A stretch of 64,000 bases of DNA from Bacteroidia bacterium (GTDB taxonomy: Bacteria; Bacteroidota; Bacteroidia; B-17B0; Aurantibacillaceae). Shown piece by piece: positions 33,591 to 42,743 of the stretch. Where the stretch lies: the NCBI GenBank assembly GCA_016787705.1, contig JAEUTP010000008.1, forward strand, positions 186,001-250,000. Reading direction: 5' to 3'. Every line of letters starts with the position of its first letter. Position 1 is the stretch's first letter. Both the position numbers and the translations under genes were made by a program. The notes under the pieces are model-generated. The model did no database searches. It was not told the origin of the DNA and was given only the letters and a program-made list of their open reading frames with translations.

Positions 33591-34889
33591 TTACTTGTGG
33601 TTTCTTCCTCCGCCTCCGCCACCACCGGTATTTCTGCCACCACCACTATTACCGCCACCTGATTTAACGCCGCCTCCCTGGCTTCCACCTACATTTCTTC
33701 CTCCGCCATTATTTTGTTTAGGGAAATTATTTTGTGGTGTGCCAATGCCAGGGTTTTTCTTAGGCTGTGTATTTTCATACTTGGGCTGCTGCGCGTTTTT
33801 TGGTGAATTATAAATTTCTTTTGGTTGTGAATTATTTTTTCTCGGCTCCGAATTCACTTCCTTAGGCTGATCGTTATTCACATTTCTTCCATTGCCTTTT
33901 GGCTGATTACTAAAGTTTTCTTCTTTACCATAATTTTTTTTCGGCTGATTTACATTTTCTTCACTGCCATTTCTCTTCCCTACTTTCTTTTCAGGATCTG
34001 CCGGTAGTGAATTATATTTTTTTTCCGATTTTACATTCTCCTTATATGTAATTTGTCTTTCTGCATAATAATCACTGCGTTGATGTTCACGCACTGTTTC
34101 CGAACTCATTCTTCTGCCATAATAACCTTTATGAGCCATTGGCGAACGGTAATAATGCGAATGCCAATAGTGATGATGGTAATGATGAGCATGCCAATAA
34201 TGATTGCGCCAGTAAATTGGTCTCCATGGACTCCACCAGCCCGGATAATAACCGTAATACCAAGGCGATACCCAAACTACGTAAGAAGGTGTATAAATGT
34301 ACTGTACCATTGGCCATGGATAAACGTTTACATATACTGTTGGATCGTTATTGTAATAAACTGTATTTGAATTATTAGTGTTGTTATTAAAACCGCTATT
34401 ATCATTTTTGCTTTTATACACATCGTCGGTTTCCGAATCTGATTTTATTTTTTCGGTTGAAACAGTTTTTTCTTCTTTGGGTTCAATAATATAATCTTTA
34501 CCATACAACTCTTCATCACCTACAATTTGTATGTGCGCGTTACCATCTTTTGTTTTTTCTATTTCAATAACTGCAACGTCCTGTATCTCTTTTTTAGCAA
34601 CCTCAACTTGCAATACCATAGTGTGCGCATTACCATCTTTATGATCAATTACTTTTACATAATCTACTTCACCATCGCCATTCAAGTCGAGGTTATTTAT
34701 ATTGTTATCATTTTTATTTATAGATTTTTCAAATTCTTCGGGTGTAGAAGAATTTTTAAACATTTCCAATGCGCCCGCCAGATCAAAATTATCACCGGGC
34801 AATCCAAGAGAATCTGCCTGCTTTTGTGCAAAGCCAAATAACGAAATACTTAAACAGATCAGCAGAATTATATTTTTAATTGCTTTCAT
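33591..34889 (-). CDS. Secreted low-complexity protein, Y/W/H-, QPK- and G-rich
   Basis: A 432-aa exported protein from ATG 34889, which gives a signal peptide (ending GFAQ); an upstream ATG at 34940 does not. Residues 40-130 are a charged domain with LDLNGDGEVDYVKVID, a calcium-loop-like acidic turn. Residues about 180-265 are extremely rich in W, Y and H (repeated WHAHHYHHHYW-type runs). Then comes a Q-P-K tract with about eight NxQPK/QPKE units. The C-terminal 50 residues are almost all glycine with asparagine and arginine. This composition suits an adhesive or matrix protein, but function is not established. The + strand frames here are composition artefacts. Confidence 0.85.
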   Translation of the reverse strand: MKAIKNIILLICLSISLFGFAQKQADSLGLPGDNFDLAGALEMFKNSSTPEEFEKSINKNDNNINNLDLNGDGEVDYVKVIDHKDGNAHTMVLQVEVAKKEIQDVAVIEIEKTKDGNAHIQIVGDEELYGKDYIIEPKEEKTVSTEKIKSDSETDDVYKSKNDNSGFNNNTNNSNTVYYNNDPTVYVNVYPWPMVQYIYTPSYVVWVSPWYYGYYPGWWSPWRPIYWRNHYWHAHHYHHHYWHSHYYRSPMAHKGYYGRRMSSETVREHQRSDYYAERQITYKENVKSEKKYNSLPADPEKKVGKRNGSEENVNQPKKNYGKEENFSNQPKGNGRNVNNDQPKEVNSEPRKNNSQPKEIYNSPKNAQQPKYENTQPKKNPGIGTPQNNFPKQNNGGGRNVGGSQGGGVKSGGGNSGGGRNTGGGGGGGRNHK

Positions 34890-34983
34890 AATTTCTTGTT
34901 TATATTTTGATATACCAAGATTATTCAAGTTTAGTGCCAAGCCAAAACTTTTAACAAAACTTAATATTAAAGCGGTTTAGATT

Positions 34984-36330
34984 TTAAGAAGCAATATTCT
35001 TCTTCACCAAATGGTTAAAACGCCAGGATAGCGCAACGGCAACAAACAGAAGAGAAACTAATAAAGCTATCCAGATTCCAATAGTTTCCATGTTAAAAGT
35101 AAAGGCCAGTAAATACGCCAAAGGCAATGCAATTACCCAATAACCAATTAATGTAATAACCGTTGGGTATTTTACATCTTCCAATCCACGTAATGCACCA
35201 ATAGCAGTAACCTGTATGCCATCAAATAACTGGAACATAGCAGCAATGATCAATAATTTTGAGGCAAGGTCGATAATTTCTTTTTCGTCGCTAAAACCAA
35301 GCGGTAAAATTGTGCTACAGGCAAGAAATAATAAACCAAATACACCCATTACCAATAAAACCAGTTTTAAGGAGGTCATTCCTGCATTTTTAATTTCCAA
35401 CCAGTTTTGTTGTGCATTATAAACACTAACACGAATTGTTGTAGCGCTGCTAATACCGCTTGCAAACATATAAGTAAATGCGGCAATGCTTAAAGCAATA
35501 CCATGCGCATCTATTTGTTCTTTACCAAAAGTTCCGGCCATTAAACCTGCAATGGCAAATGCTGCCACTTCAAAAGTAAATTGTGCGCCGGAGTTTAAAC
35601 CAATACGTGCAAGATCTTTTAACTCTACCCAGTTAATTTTTACTTTTTTGTATACAGAAGCAATTTCTCTTGTAACGGGTGATCTGAATACCAGGATCAA
35701 AAACGATACACCCATAAATAACCTTGCCATGAAGGAAGCCCAGGCAGAACCAAGGTAACCTAATTCAGGAAAACCAAATTTGCCATATATTAAAACATAA
35801 TTTAAAAGTATATTCAATGCGTTACCAATTACACTTATAATTAAGGCCATACGGGTATTAGCTAAACCTTCGCAATATTGTTTACAGCTAAAAAATAACG
35901 ACACCGGTAACATCGAAAAAATAAGCACATCAAAAAACGGAACCGCCAACTCTGCTACCTCAGTGGGTTGCTGCATGTGTTTTAAAATACCCGATGAAAA
36001 ATAAAGAATAATAAAGCATACAACAGCAACAGAAAAATTCATTACTAAAGAGTTTTTAAATAAAGAGGCTTTCTTTTCGAGATCATTATTGTGATGTGCA
36101 TCGGTAACCAAAGGCGTTGCTGCATAACTCACACCAATACCAAATACAAGCAATAACACATATAAATTATTTGATAAAATACAGGCTGCCTGCTCGGTAG
36201 GACCGATCTTCCCTAAAAAGATAGTATCTACCATACCTGTAACAATGTGGCCTACCTGTGTAATTATAAGTGGCCACGCCAGGTTTAATGTTTCTTTAGT
36301 ATGTGTATTTTTAAAAAAAGCTTTTAGCAT
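34984..36330 (-). CDS. MATE family efflux transporter
   Basis: A 448-aa inner-membrane multidrug/toxin exporter with about 12 helices. NTHTKETLNLAWPLIITQVG opens the first MatE repeat, PTEQAACILSNN and GIGVSYAATPLV fit the usual NorM-like pattern, and the second repeat starts near residue 235 with a FTFEVAAFAIAGLMAGTFGK stretch. Coupling ion and substrate are not predictable. It stands alone on the - strand, 223 nt from the divergent cytochrome-c peroxidase. Confidence 0.94.
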   Translation of the reverse strand: MLKAFFKNTHTKETLNLAWPLIITQVGHIVTGMVDTIFLGKIGPTEQAACILSNNLYVLLLVFGIGVSYAATPLVTDAHHNNDLEKKASLFKNSLVMNFSVAVVCFIILYFSSGILKHMQQPTEVAELAVPFFDVLIFSMLPVSLFFSCKQYCEGLANTRMALIISVIGNALNILLNYVLIYGKFGFPELGYLGSAWASFMARLFMGVSFLILVFRSPVTREIASVYKKVKINWVELKDLARIGLNSGAQFTFEVAAFAIAGLMAGTFGKEQIDAHGIALSIAAFTYMFASGISSATTIRVSVYNAQQNWLEIKNAGMTSLKLVLLVMGVFGLLFLACSTILPLGFSDEKEIIDLASKLLIIAAMFQLFDGIQVTAIGALRGLEDVKYPTVITLIGYWVIALPLAYLLAFTFNMETIGIWIALLVSLLFVAVALSWRFNHLVKKNIAS

Positions 36331-36553
36331 TCGGGCCGCAAAGATAACAGAACTTTATCTAAACAAACTCTAATTTTCATTTAAAAACCTCGCTTAGAGT
36401 CGCAAAAACCCATAAATGAATATTTTTTCCGGCTTGAAGGGGCAATATGGTGTTAAATTATTTGCAAGTTGTTTTTTTTTAATAACTTCGTTTATATAAT
36501 ATAATGGTATGAACTATCGTTATACTACAACTTATTAAAATATCTTTAAGAAG

Positions 36554-37792
36554 ATGAAAAAAAGTAGCGTCGTATTCTTTTCTCTAATATTAGTTGCATC
36601 TGCAATTATATTATACTCCTGTAAAAAGGAAAGTTATTCATTTGGCCAAAATCCCGAAGATGATTACAACGAGCCGGTTTTACCTTCTGAAAAATATAAT
36701 TATGCAAAAAAACACGGTGTTAACAGCGATCTGGCAACATTAGGGCGGGTTTTGTTTTACGATAAAAAATTATCGGGTAACAAAACTGTTTCGTGTGGTA
36801 GTTGTCATAAACAACAATTTGCCTTTGCAGATAACGCACGATTTAACAGAGGCGCAGATGGTAATGAACTTACTAGAAACTCTCCTTCAATTCAGGGGCT
36901 TAAAGGATTTAAAGTAGATGGTATTGATACTATAAATGGTGTTTTTCCAAACTTAGCAAACCAGGAAGAAGTATTATTGTTTTGGGATGGTCGCCAGCAC
37001 AGCATGGCAGATATGGTTTTAAATCCGGTTGTTAATCACAAAGAGATGAATATGCCTGATTTTGGTACGTTAATTCAGGTCTTAAAATCTACTACCTATT
37101 ATCCTGAACTATTTAAGAAAGCTTATGGTAGCGAAGAAATTACGCAAGAAAAGATTGCTTTTGCTTTACAAGGCTTTCTGGCTTGCTTAAATACCGATAA
37201 AAAAAATACGCCTACATCTAACGATGCTTTTGCTGTTGCGCAGGCTCAACTACTGGCAGATGCCAAGCTAACTGAATTTGAGAAAGCTGGCAAACGATTA
37301 TTCCATGAAAAATATAACTGTGCCAAATGCCATGATCCATTAGCACCGGTGGCTACCACTGTATTTGTTCCAAGTGGTGGTTATCAGGGCGGAAGTACAC
37401 CTGTAGTTACAACGCCGACCGGCGAAAAAATAACATTTATGTTTGATATAGGATTGGATATGTTACCAAAAGATCTTGGATTGGGTGCTATAACGAATAT
37501 TGGCGGCGATAAAGGTGTTTTTAAGGTGCCAACTCTGCAAAACATTTCAGTTACCGCTCCTTATATGCACGATGGAAGATTTCCAACGCTTGAATCGGTT
37601 GTTGAACATTACAGTCATGGTATTAATAATACAAAAACCCTTGCGCCATTTTTTAGAAATCTTAATGGCTCTGTAAAACAATTAAACATTAGCGTAATTG
37701 AAAGAGATGCGATAGTTGCCTTTTTAAAGACTTTGAAGAATGACGACTTTTTAACCTCGCCACTTTACTCAGATCCGTTTAAAAAGTTGTAG
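36554..37792 (+). CDS. Di-haem cytochrome-c peroxidase (MauG-like lipoprotein)
   Basis: A 412-aa lipoprotein (lipobox at IILYSC near residue 23). It carries two CxxCH haem sites, CGSCHK near residue 82 and CAKCHD near 255, with LGRVLFYDKKLSGNKTVS and the FADNARFNRGADG region of bacterial di-haem peroxidases. The partner methionine/histidine is probably near YMHDGRFPTLESVVEHYSHG, also standard. Enzymes of this kind reduce H2O2 in the periplasm with electrons from small cytochromes, though MauG-type members have other roles. The 3-nt gap to the barrel gene indicates an operon. Confidence 0.93.
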   Translation: MKKSSVVFFSLILVASAIILYSCKKESYSFGQNPEDDYNEPVLPSEKYNYAKKHGVNSDLATLGRVLFYDKKLSGNKTVSCGSCHKQQFAFADNARFNRGADGNELTRNSPSIQGLKGFKVDGIDTINGVFPNLANQEEVLLFWDGRQHSMADMVLNPVVNHKEMNMPDFGTLIQVLKSTTYYPELFKKAYGSEEITQEKIAFALQGFLACLNTDKKNTPTSNDAFAVAQAQLLADAKLTEFEKAGKRLFHEKYNCAKCHDPLAPVATTVFVPSGGYQGGSTPVVTTPTGEKITFMFDIGLDMLPKDLGLGAITNIGGDKGVFKVPTLQNISVTAPYMHDGRFPTLESVVEHYSHGINNTKTLAPFFRNLNGSVKQLNISVIERDAIVAFLKTLKNDDFLTSPLYSDPFKKL

Positions 37793-37795
37793 TAT

Positions 37796-38479
37796 ATGCG
37801 CAAAACATCTCTTTTACTTTTTTGTATTATCTCTATTCGGTTTTTTGCACAGGAAAATACTGATTCACTTGTAAGATCGTATAGAATTAAATACCATTAC
37901 GTAGGCGTTCAGGCAAATTTGTTATTACAACAGTTTTTAAACTTTAATAGCTCTTCTGTCAACTCAAACCCATATTTATTCAGCTACTCTTTTAACTACA
38001 AGCAAAACGGTAACGGTGTGGTTTTAGGTACAGGCTTATCTGCCAGCAATAATTTTTCTAATGATGGTGTGGTTGAAATTTCGGACGATAGGATAAATGT
38101 TTGTGGGAGAATAGGTATCGAAAAAAAATTCTACCAGGAAGAGAGATTTATTCCATTTATTGGTATTGAAGTTGGGTTAGGATATGCAGAACAAAAATTA
38201 AGAACAAAATTAGTTCAAACCATTAATAACCCTCAAACAGATACCAAGACTACTAAGTTTTTCTTTGGCCCGGCTATTAGAGGAGGCCTGCTCTTTTCTA
38301 TTAACAAATACGTAAAATTAGGCACTGAGTTTTTTTTCAATGCCCAAGTGTCTATCAATAAATCAAAAACTATTATCACATCTGCAACGCAGCCACCATC
38401 CGGAACTAACACAACTTCTCTACCCATTAATTTTGGTTTACAGGCACCAACTGCTTTGTTTTTAATTTATAGATTTTAA
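37796..38479 (+). CDS. Outer membrane beta-barrel protein
   Basis: A 227-aa exported protein with a signal peptide (FFAQ) and an alternating hydrophobic-polar strand pattern over its whole mature length. The aromatic end (LFLIYRF) is typical of porin-like proteins. The plan (YHYVGVQANLLLQQFL, then glycine-rich hairpins such as FGPAIRGGLLF) fits small Bacteroidota barrels of the PorT/OmpW kind. It follows the di-haem peroxidase by 3 nt. No pore-specific function can be read. Confidence 0.8.
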   Translation: MRKTSLLLFCIISIRFFAQENTDSLVRSYRIKYHYVGVQANLLLQQFLNFNSSSVNSNPYLFSYSFNYKQNGNGVVLGTGLSASNNFSNDGVVEISDDRINVCGRIGIEKKFYQEERFIPFIGIEVGLGYAEQKLRTKLVQTINNPQTDTKTTKFFFGPAIRGGLLFSINKYVKLGTEFFFNAQVSINKSKTIITSATQPPSGTNTTSLPINFGLQAPTALFLIYRF

Positions 38480-38491
38480 ACTAGAGAAATC

Positions 38492-39277
38492 CTACTTCTT
38501 TTTTTGTTCTTCAGGCTTTACAGTTAACTTTGTTGGGGCAACAACGGTTTTCTCCGGTGGATCAATAGCTTTTTTAAGCCAACTTTTAATATCGTTTAAT
38601 TCTTTACCATTAATTGTGTGAACCATTTCGTAATTATTGAACTTAACATCGGCTATTTTTTTTGACTTCAAAAATTTTACTGCACTATCGGCCTCAGCAA
38701 TTTTAATAACGTTATCGGAGTTGCCGTGTGCTATAAAATATTTTGTTTTTGTTGCCTTTGTCCAATCTGTTTTTAAATTTTTTGATTCCTCCATCATTCT
38801 TCCACTTAAAGCTAATACACCTTTTATTTTTTTTGGTGCTGCCAAGGCAAGATCGTAACCCATTATGGCGCCCTGGCTAAAACCCATTACAAAAACATTA
38901 TTGCTATCGAGCTTATAGACTTTACAGGCATTACTAATAAACGATAAGATCTTTATCCTGCTTTCTTTTGCCTTTGCGTAATCGTATTTAAATTTTTGGT
39001 CGGGTAAAAACTCTAACGGATACCAGCAAAAACCACCTTCAGGAATTACGTTTGGAGCTCGCAGAGAAATAAACATAAAACGTGCATCCAAACTTTTTGC
39101 TATTGCAAAAAGATCGTCTTCATTGCTTCCATATCCGTGAAGGAAAATTAAAAGCGGGGCAGGTTTATCTGTTTTTTTTGTTGGCTCATTAACCTTATAA
39201 ACCAAATCGGTTTTTATAGTTTGCGAAAAACTAAAAAAATAAATGCTAATAAAAAATAGAATTAAATTTTTTTTCAT
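38492..39277 (-). CDS. Secreted alpha/beta hydrolase (phospholipase/carboxylesterase type)
   Basis: A 261-aa exported esterase. A signal peptide ending SFSQ precedes a complete hydrolase domain: LIFLHGYGSNEDDLF (oxyanion), GFSQGAIMGY (nucleophile serine near 133), and a C-terminal GNSDNVIK/YEMVHTING that supplies the acid and histidine. The family includes YtpP/carboxylesterase 2-like enzymes that hydrolyse short acyl esters. The C-terminus is basic and low-complexity. It starts 4 nt inside the rnr gene's end, so they are coupled. Confidence 0.9.
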   Translation of the reverse strand: MKKNLILFFISIYFFSFSQTIKTDLVYKVNEPTKKTDKPAPLLIFLHGYGSNEDDLFAIAKSLDARFMFISLRAPNVIPEGGFCWYPLEFLPDQKFKYDYAKAKESRIKILSFISNACKVYKLDSNNVFVMGFSQGAIMGYDLALAAPKKIKGVLALSGRMMEESKNLKTDWTKATKTKYFIAHGNSDNVIKIAEADSAVKFLKSKKIADVKFNNYEMVHTINGKELNDIKSWLKKAIDPPEKTVVAPTKLTVKPEEQKKK

Positions 39278-41610
39278 CTTCTCCTGCTTTTTTTACTGCT
39301 TCCTGATTTGTTATTTCTATTGCCGTGATTACCGTCTTTATTTCCACCACTCTTTTTATTCCCCGCCTTGCTTTTACTTTTACCTTTCCATCCTCCATCT
39401 TTATCCTGGCGCGATCCCTGCACATCATATTTACTCATGCTCATTCCTTCCTGGTCGGCAAATGTAAAGTTTAATTGTTTTTTAATAAGATCCGCATCCA
39501 TTACAATTACTTTAACAGGATCGCCAAGCGAATATACCTTCCCGGTATTCCTTCCAACGTAGCGGTAGTTATCAGAATCGTAAGAGAACTGATCACCCTT
39601 CAGATCTCTTGTCTTGATCATACCCTCACATTTATTCTCAACTATCTCTGCATAAATGCCCCACTCTGTAACGCCACTAATAATTGCATCAAAGGTTTGA
39701 CCAATTTTATCTTTCATGAACTCTACCTGTTTGTATTTTACAGACGCGCGTTCGGCCTCTGCAGCAACGCGTTCCTGGTCGCTGCTATGCTTACAAAGCT
39801 TTTCTAGTTCTTCCTGGTTAGAATATTTAAAGCCATCCAATCGCGCTTCCAATAAACGATGTACCAATACATCAGGATAACGACGGATGGGAGAAGTAAA
39901 GTGTGTATAGTATTCAAAACCCAAACCATAATGTCCGGCATTTTTTGTAGTATAAATAGCTTTAGGCATACTGCGTACAGCAAGCATTTCTATCATACCC
40001 TGCTCTTTTTTATTTTTTACGTTCTCTAATAATTTATTGATGGATTGGGCTATTTTTTGTTTACTGCCTAATTGCATTTCGTAACCAAAGCGTGCCACAA
40101 AACCACTCAGTTCTGCCATCTTCTCATCGCTTGGCGTATCGTGAATACGGTATACACATAAATTCTTAGGATCGTCTTTTTTCTTTTGGTTTTGGTGTTT
40201 AGGATTTTCATTGTTCTGCCCGCCTTTACCTAAGAACTCTGCCACCTTACGATTGGCCAACAACATAAAATCTTCAATTAATTTATGTGCGTCTTTTTGC
40301 GTTTTAAAAAACACGCCAATCGGATTTCCCTGGTCATCCAAATTAAATTTTACTTCTGCCTTATCAAAAAAGATAGAACCTTTTTTTGTACGATCTGCGC
40401 GCAATTTTTTTGCGAGTTTATCTAATAGTAAAATCTCTTTTACATGATCACCTTCTTCTGTTTCAATAATGGTTTGTACTTCCTCATATGCAAAGCGTCT
40501 GTCAGAATGGATCAATGTTTTACCAAACCACTGACTTGAAATATCTGCATTCTCATCCATTTCAAAAACGGCAGAGAAACAGTATTTATCTTCATGCGGG
40601 CGTAAAGAGCAAGCAAAATTACTTAATACTTCGGGCAACATGGGTATTACACGGTCTACCAGATATACGCTAGTAGCGCGCTCTACAGCCTCATCATCCA
40701 AAATGCTTCCCGGTTTTAAAAAGTGTGTTACATCTGCAATGTGCACACCAATTTCCCACAAACCATTATCTAATTTTTGTATTGATAAAGCATCGTCAAA
40801 ATCTTTCGCATCAACCGGATCTATTGTAAAGGTTAATACATCTCTAAAATCTCTTCTCTTTTCAACTTCTTCTTTTGTAATTGCAGTGTTTAATTTTTTT
40901 GCAGCGGCTTCTACATTATCAGGAAAGTGCTCGGGTAAACCATACTCCGCCATAATAGCATTCATCTCGGTTTTATGAACACCCGGAAAACCAAATACTT
41001 CTTCAACAATACCAACCGGATTTTTATCTCCCGGCTTCCACTCTTTTAATTTGATCTTTACTTTTTGTCCGTCTTCTGCGCCTTTAATATCTTTTGGATG
41101 GATAAAAAAATCAACATGAATTTTATGACTGTCAGGAATAACGAAAGCAAATTTTGGATTTATTCGTATGGTTCCTACAAATTCAGTTTTGGCGCGTTTA
41201 ATCACTTCGATCACTTCTCCTTCTTTTCGTCTGCCACTTTTTCTTGATAATAGCTGAAGTTTTACAAGATCGCCCTGCATGGAGTTTCCTGTTTTATATT
41301 GCGGAATAAAAATATCCTCTTCCGATTCGCTATACACAACAAAGGCAGTACCCTGTGTTGTAAAATCAATAGTGCCCGTAATATATTGTTTACTTTCTTT
41401 AACCTGGTATTTACCGGTTTCTTTTTCAACTACAAAGCCCTGCTTTTTTAAGGCTTCCAATACTTCTATCAGTTCCAGGCGCTCGCCATCGGTATTAATT
41501 TCCATTGCAGCGCCCAATTGTTTATAGTTAAATACTTTTGTATCGTTATGTTTCAGAAAGTCTAAAACTTCTTCAAATAAATAACGTTTTGGTTTTTTGT
41601 TTTTAGACAT
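39274..41610 (-). CDS. rnr: Ribonuclease R
   Basis: A 778-aa 3'-5' exoribonuclease of the RNB family that degrades structured RNA. Cold-shock-like domains lie at about 60-210. The RNB domain has RDFRDVLTFTIDPVDAKDFDDALSI (in part) with the metal-binding aspartates, and HFTSPIRRYPDVLVHRLL. An S1 domain follows (GQTFDAIISGVTEWGIYAEI). The tail is a lysine/glycine/serine-rich stretch (SKSKAGNKKSGGNKDG), common in RNase R. Length and domain order are normal. Confidence 0.96.
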   Translation of the reverse strand: MSKNKKPKRYLFEEVLDFLKHNDTKVFNYKQLGAAMEINTDGERLELIEVLEALKKQGFVVEKETGKYQVKESKQYITGTIDFTTQGTAFVVYSESEEDIFIPQYKTGNSMQGDLVKLQLLSRKSGRRKEGEVIEVIKRAKTEFVGTIRINPKFAFVIPDSHKIHVDFFIHPKDIKGAEDGQKVKIKLKEWKPGDKNPVGIVEEVFGFPGVHKTEMNAIMAEYGLPEHFPDNVEAAAKKLNTAITKEEVEKRRDFRDVLTFTIDPVDAKDFDDALSIQKLDNGLWEIGVHIADVTHFLKPGSILDDEAVERATSVYLVDRVIPMLPEVLSNFACSLRPHEDKYCFSAVFEMDENADISSQWFGKTLIHSDRRFAYEEVQTIIETEEGDHVKEILLLDKLAKKLRADRTKKGSIFFDKAEVKFNLDDQGNPIGVFFKTQKDAHKLIEDFMLLANRKVAEFLGKGGQNNENPKHQNQKKKDDPKNLCVYRIHDTPSDEKMAELSGFVARFGYEMQLGSKQKIAQSINKLLENVKNKKEQGMIEMLAVRSMPKAIYTTKNAGHYGLGFEYYTHFTSPIRRYPDVLVHRLLEARLDGFKYSNQEELEKLCKHSSDQERVAAEAERASVKYKQVEFMKDKIGQTFDAIISGVTEWGIYAEIVENKCEGMIKTRDLKGDQFSYDSDNYRYVGRNTGKVYSLGDPVKVIVMDADLIKKQLNFTFADQEGMSMSKYDVQGSRQDKDGGWKGKSKSKAGNKKSGGNKDGNHGNRNNKSGSSKKSRRR

Positions 41611-41677
41611 ATATTAAAGATACTAAGGTTTTGTTACTTTTGTGAAGAGCTGTTTAAGCGTTTATTAACAAGCTGTA

Positions 41678-42103
41678 ATGAAAAAAGTTTTAGTATTATG
41701 CACCGGTAATAGTTGCAGAAGCCAAATGGCACACGGCTACCTTAACAAATTTAAAAAATGCAAAGCCGAGGTTTATAGCGCCGGTATTGAAACGCATGGT
41801 GTTAACCAAAAAGCCATTGAAATTATGAAGCTTGACGATGTTGATATTAGCCATCATACATCTAATACTATTAACGAGTATACAAACATAAACTTCGATT
41901 ATATTTTAACGGTTTGCGATCATGCAAAAGAAAGCTGCCCGCATTTTCCATCTTCTGCTTTAAAATTTCATTATAATTTTACTGATCCTTCAAAGGCAAC
42001 AGGAACGGAAGAAGAAATTACACAACAATTTATTGAAGTACGTGATACTATTAAACAATACATTGAGCGTTTTTGTAAGATGTATTTGAATGAGTACCAG
42101 TAA
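41678..42103 (+). CDS. arsC: Arsenate reductase, low-molecular-weight phosphatase type
   Basis: A 141-aa protein of the LMW-PTP-like ArsC (pI258 thioredoxin-coupled) family. The P-loop CTGNSCRSQMA (C9...R15) is at the N-terminus. The redox cysteines appear in VCDHAKESCPHFP (about 81-93), spaced as in ArsC. The final helix is present. It could reduce arsenate using thioredoxin; housekeeping LMW-PTP activity is also possible. No arsR, arsB or acr3 is adjacent (the ArsR at 13790 is a different type), so the ars role is inferred. A TACTTTTG -7 box lies at 41635-41642. Confidence 0.85.
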   Translation: MKKVLVLCTGNSCRSQMAHGYLNKFKKCKAEVYSAGIETHGVNQKAIEIMKLDDVDISHHTSNTINEYTNINFDYILTVCDHAKESCPHFPSSALKFHYNFTDPSKATGTEEEITQQFIEVRDTIKQYIERFCKMYLNEYQ

Positions 42104-42109
42104 TGGTTT

Positions 42110-42258
42110 GCCACGAATTTCACTAATTGGCTCAAATTTTATTAAATAACTTTTTAGCGAAATTTTGATTTTAGATAGCCAATGGCTATCTAAAATTAAT
42201 TCGCACAAATCGATACTTTTTAATATCCTTTATTAGTGAATTTGGTGTAATTAGTGGC
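42110..42258. repeat. MITE-like element 1
   Basis: A 149-bp non-coding element bounded by GCCACGAATTTCACTAATT on the left and GGTGTAATTAGTGGC on the right. The ends are imperfect inverted repeats of one another. The interior carries a 13-bp perfect stem (ATTTTAGATAGCC, loop AAT, 42168-42196). A second element with similar ends is at 44773-44930. Both lie between convergent genes. No transposase is seen. Confidence 0.7.
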
Positions 42259-42265
42259 TGTTATA

Positions 42266-42628
42266 TCAGGCTTTTACTAATCTTTCCACCGCTTCTTCCA
42301 ACGAACTAACAAAATTTATCTGCCTGTTTTTATTGCTTTCAAAAATAAAATCTTTCAGGCTTTTACTTTCATACTTAGAAAAATCTCCAACAATTGCCAG
42401 CTTCATTTTATAGTTAGAGAATTTTTGTAAGATCTCTCCGGCCATGCCCGTCTTAAGATCAAAAAATTCGGGAATAATATTTTTTTCGTAAATGATCATC
42501 CTTTCCATACCCTCGTAATATACATTTGCTAATAAGTCCAGGCCATCCTGAATTTCTTTTATCAATAGATCTTCTGAAATTAATTCAGCGATCTTTATAT
42601 TGTTTATGTTGTGAATTTGGGTTTTCAT
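42266..42628 (-). CDS. DUF4180-like small protein
   Basis: A 120-aa soluble protein. The EDLLIKEIQDGLDLLANVYYEG start, then IIYEKNIIPEFFDLKTGMAGEILQKFSNYKMKLAIVGDF (quoted in part), are recognisable as the DUF4180 pattern of a STAS-like fold. Function unknown; DUF4180 proteins are common in Bacteroidota. It lies between a MITE-like element and a palindromic repeat, with no close partner. Confidence 0.75.
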   Translation of the reverse strand: MKTQIHNINNIKIAELISEDLLIKEIQDGLDLLANVYYEGMERMIIYEKNIIPEFFDLKTGMAGEILQKFSNYKMKLAIVGDFSKYESKSLKDFIFESNKNRQINFVSSLEEAVERLVKA

Positions 42629-42649
42629 TGTTTATTTTAAATATTTATC

Positions 42650-42692
42650 TTCCTCCTCCGTCGCTAACGCGACACCTCCTCAAGAGGAGGAT
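42650..42692. repeat. Dispersed palindromic repeat
   Basis: TTCCTCCTCC, then GTCGC-TAAC-GCGAC (42660-42673), then CCTCCTC-AA-GAGGAGG (42675-42690). Two nested hairpins result. The copy at 61583-61625 has nearly the same left arm and right hairpin. It lies between two - strand genes. Confidence 0.75.
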
Positions 42693-42698
42693 AATAAA

Positions 42699-42726
42699 AA
42701 AGCCCCGTCTTTTTTGACGAGGCTTC
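42699..42726 (-). terminator. Terminator of icd
   Basis: On the - strand AAGCCTCGTC pairs with GACGGGGCTT (one mismatch) and ends in a T run, 18 nt after the icd stop. Confidence 0.8.
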
Positions 42727-42743
42727 TTAAAAAGAAAATCAAA

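Noticed and set aside
34053..34370. + strand frames opposite the W/Y/H-rich secreted protein
   Set aside because: They are shadows caused by the repetitive codons (poly-H/Y/W) of the - strand gene.
39243..39562. + strand frames opposite the lysine-rich end of RNase R
   Set aside because: Composition shadow of the basic tail; no start signal and no coding pattern.
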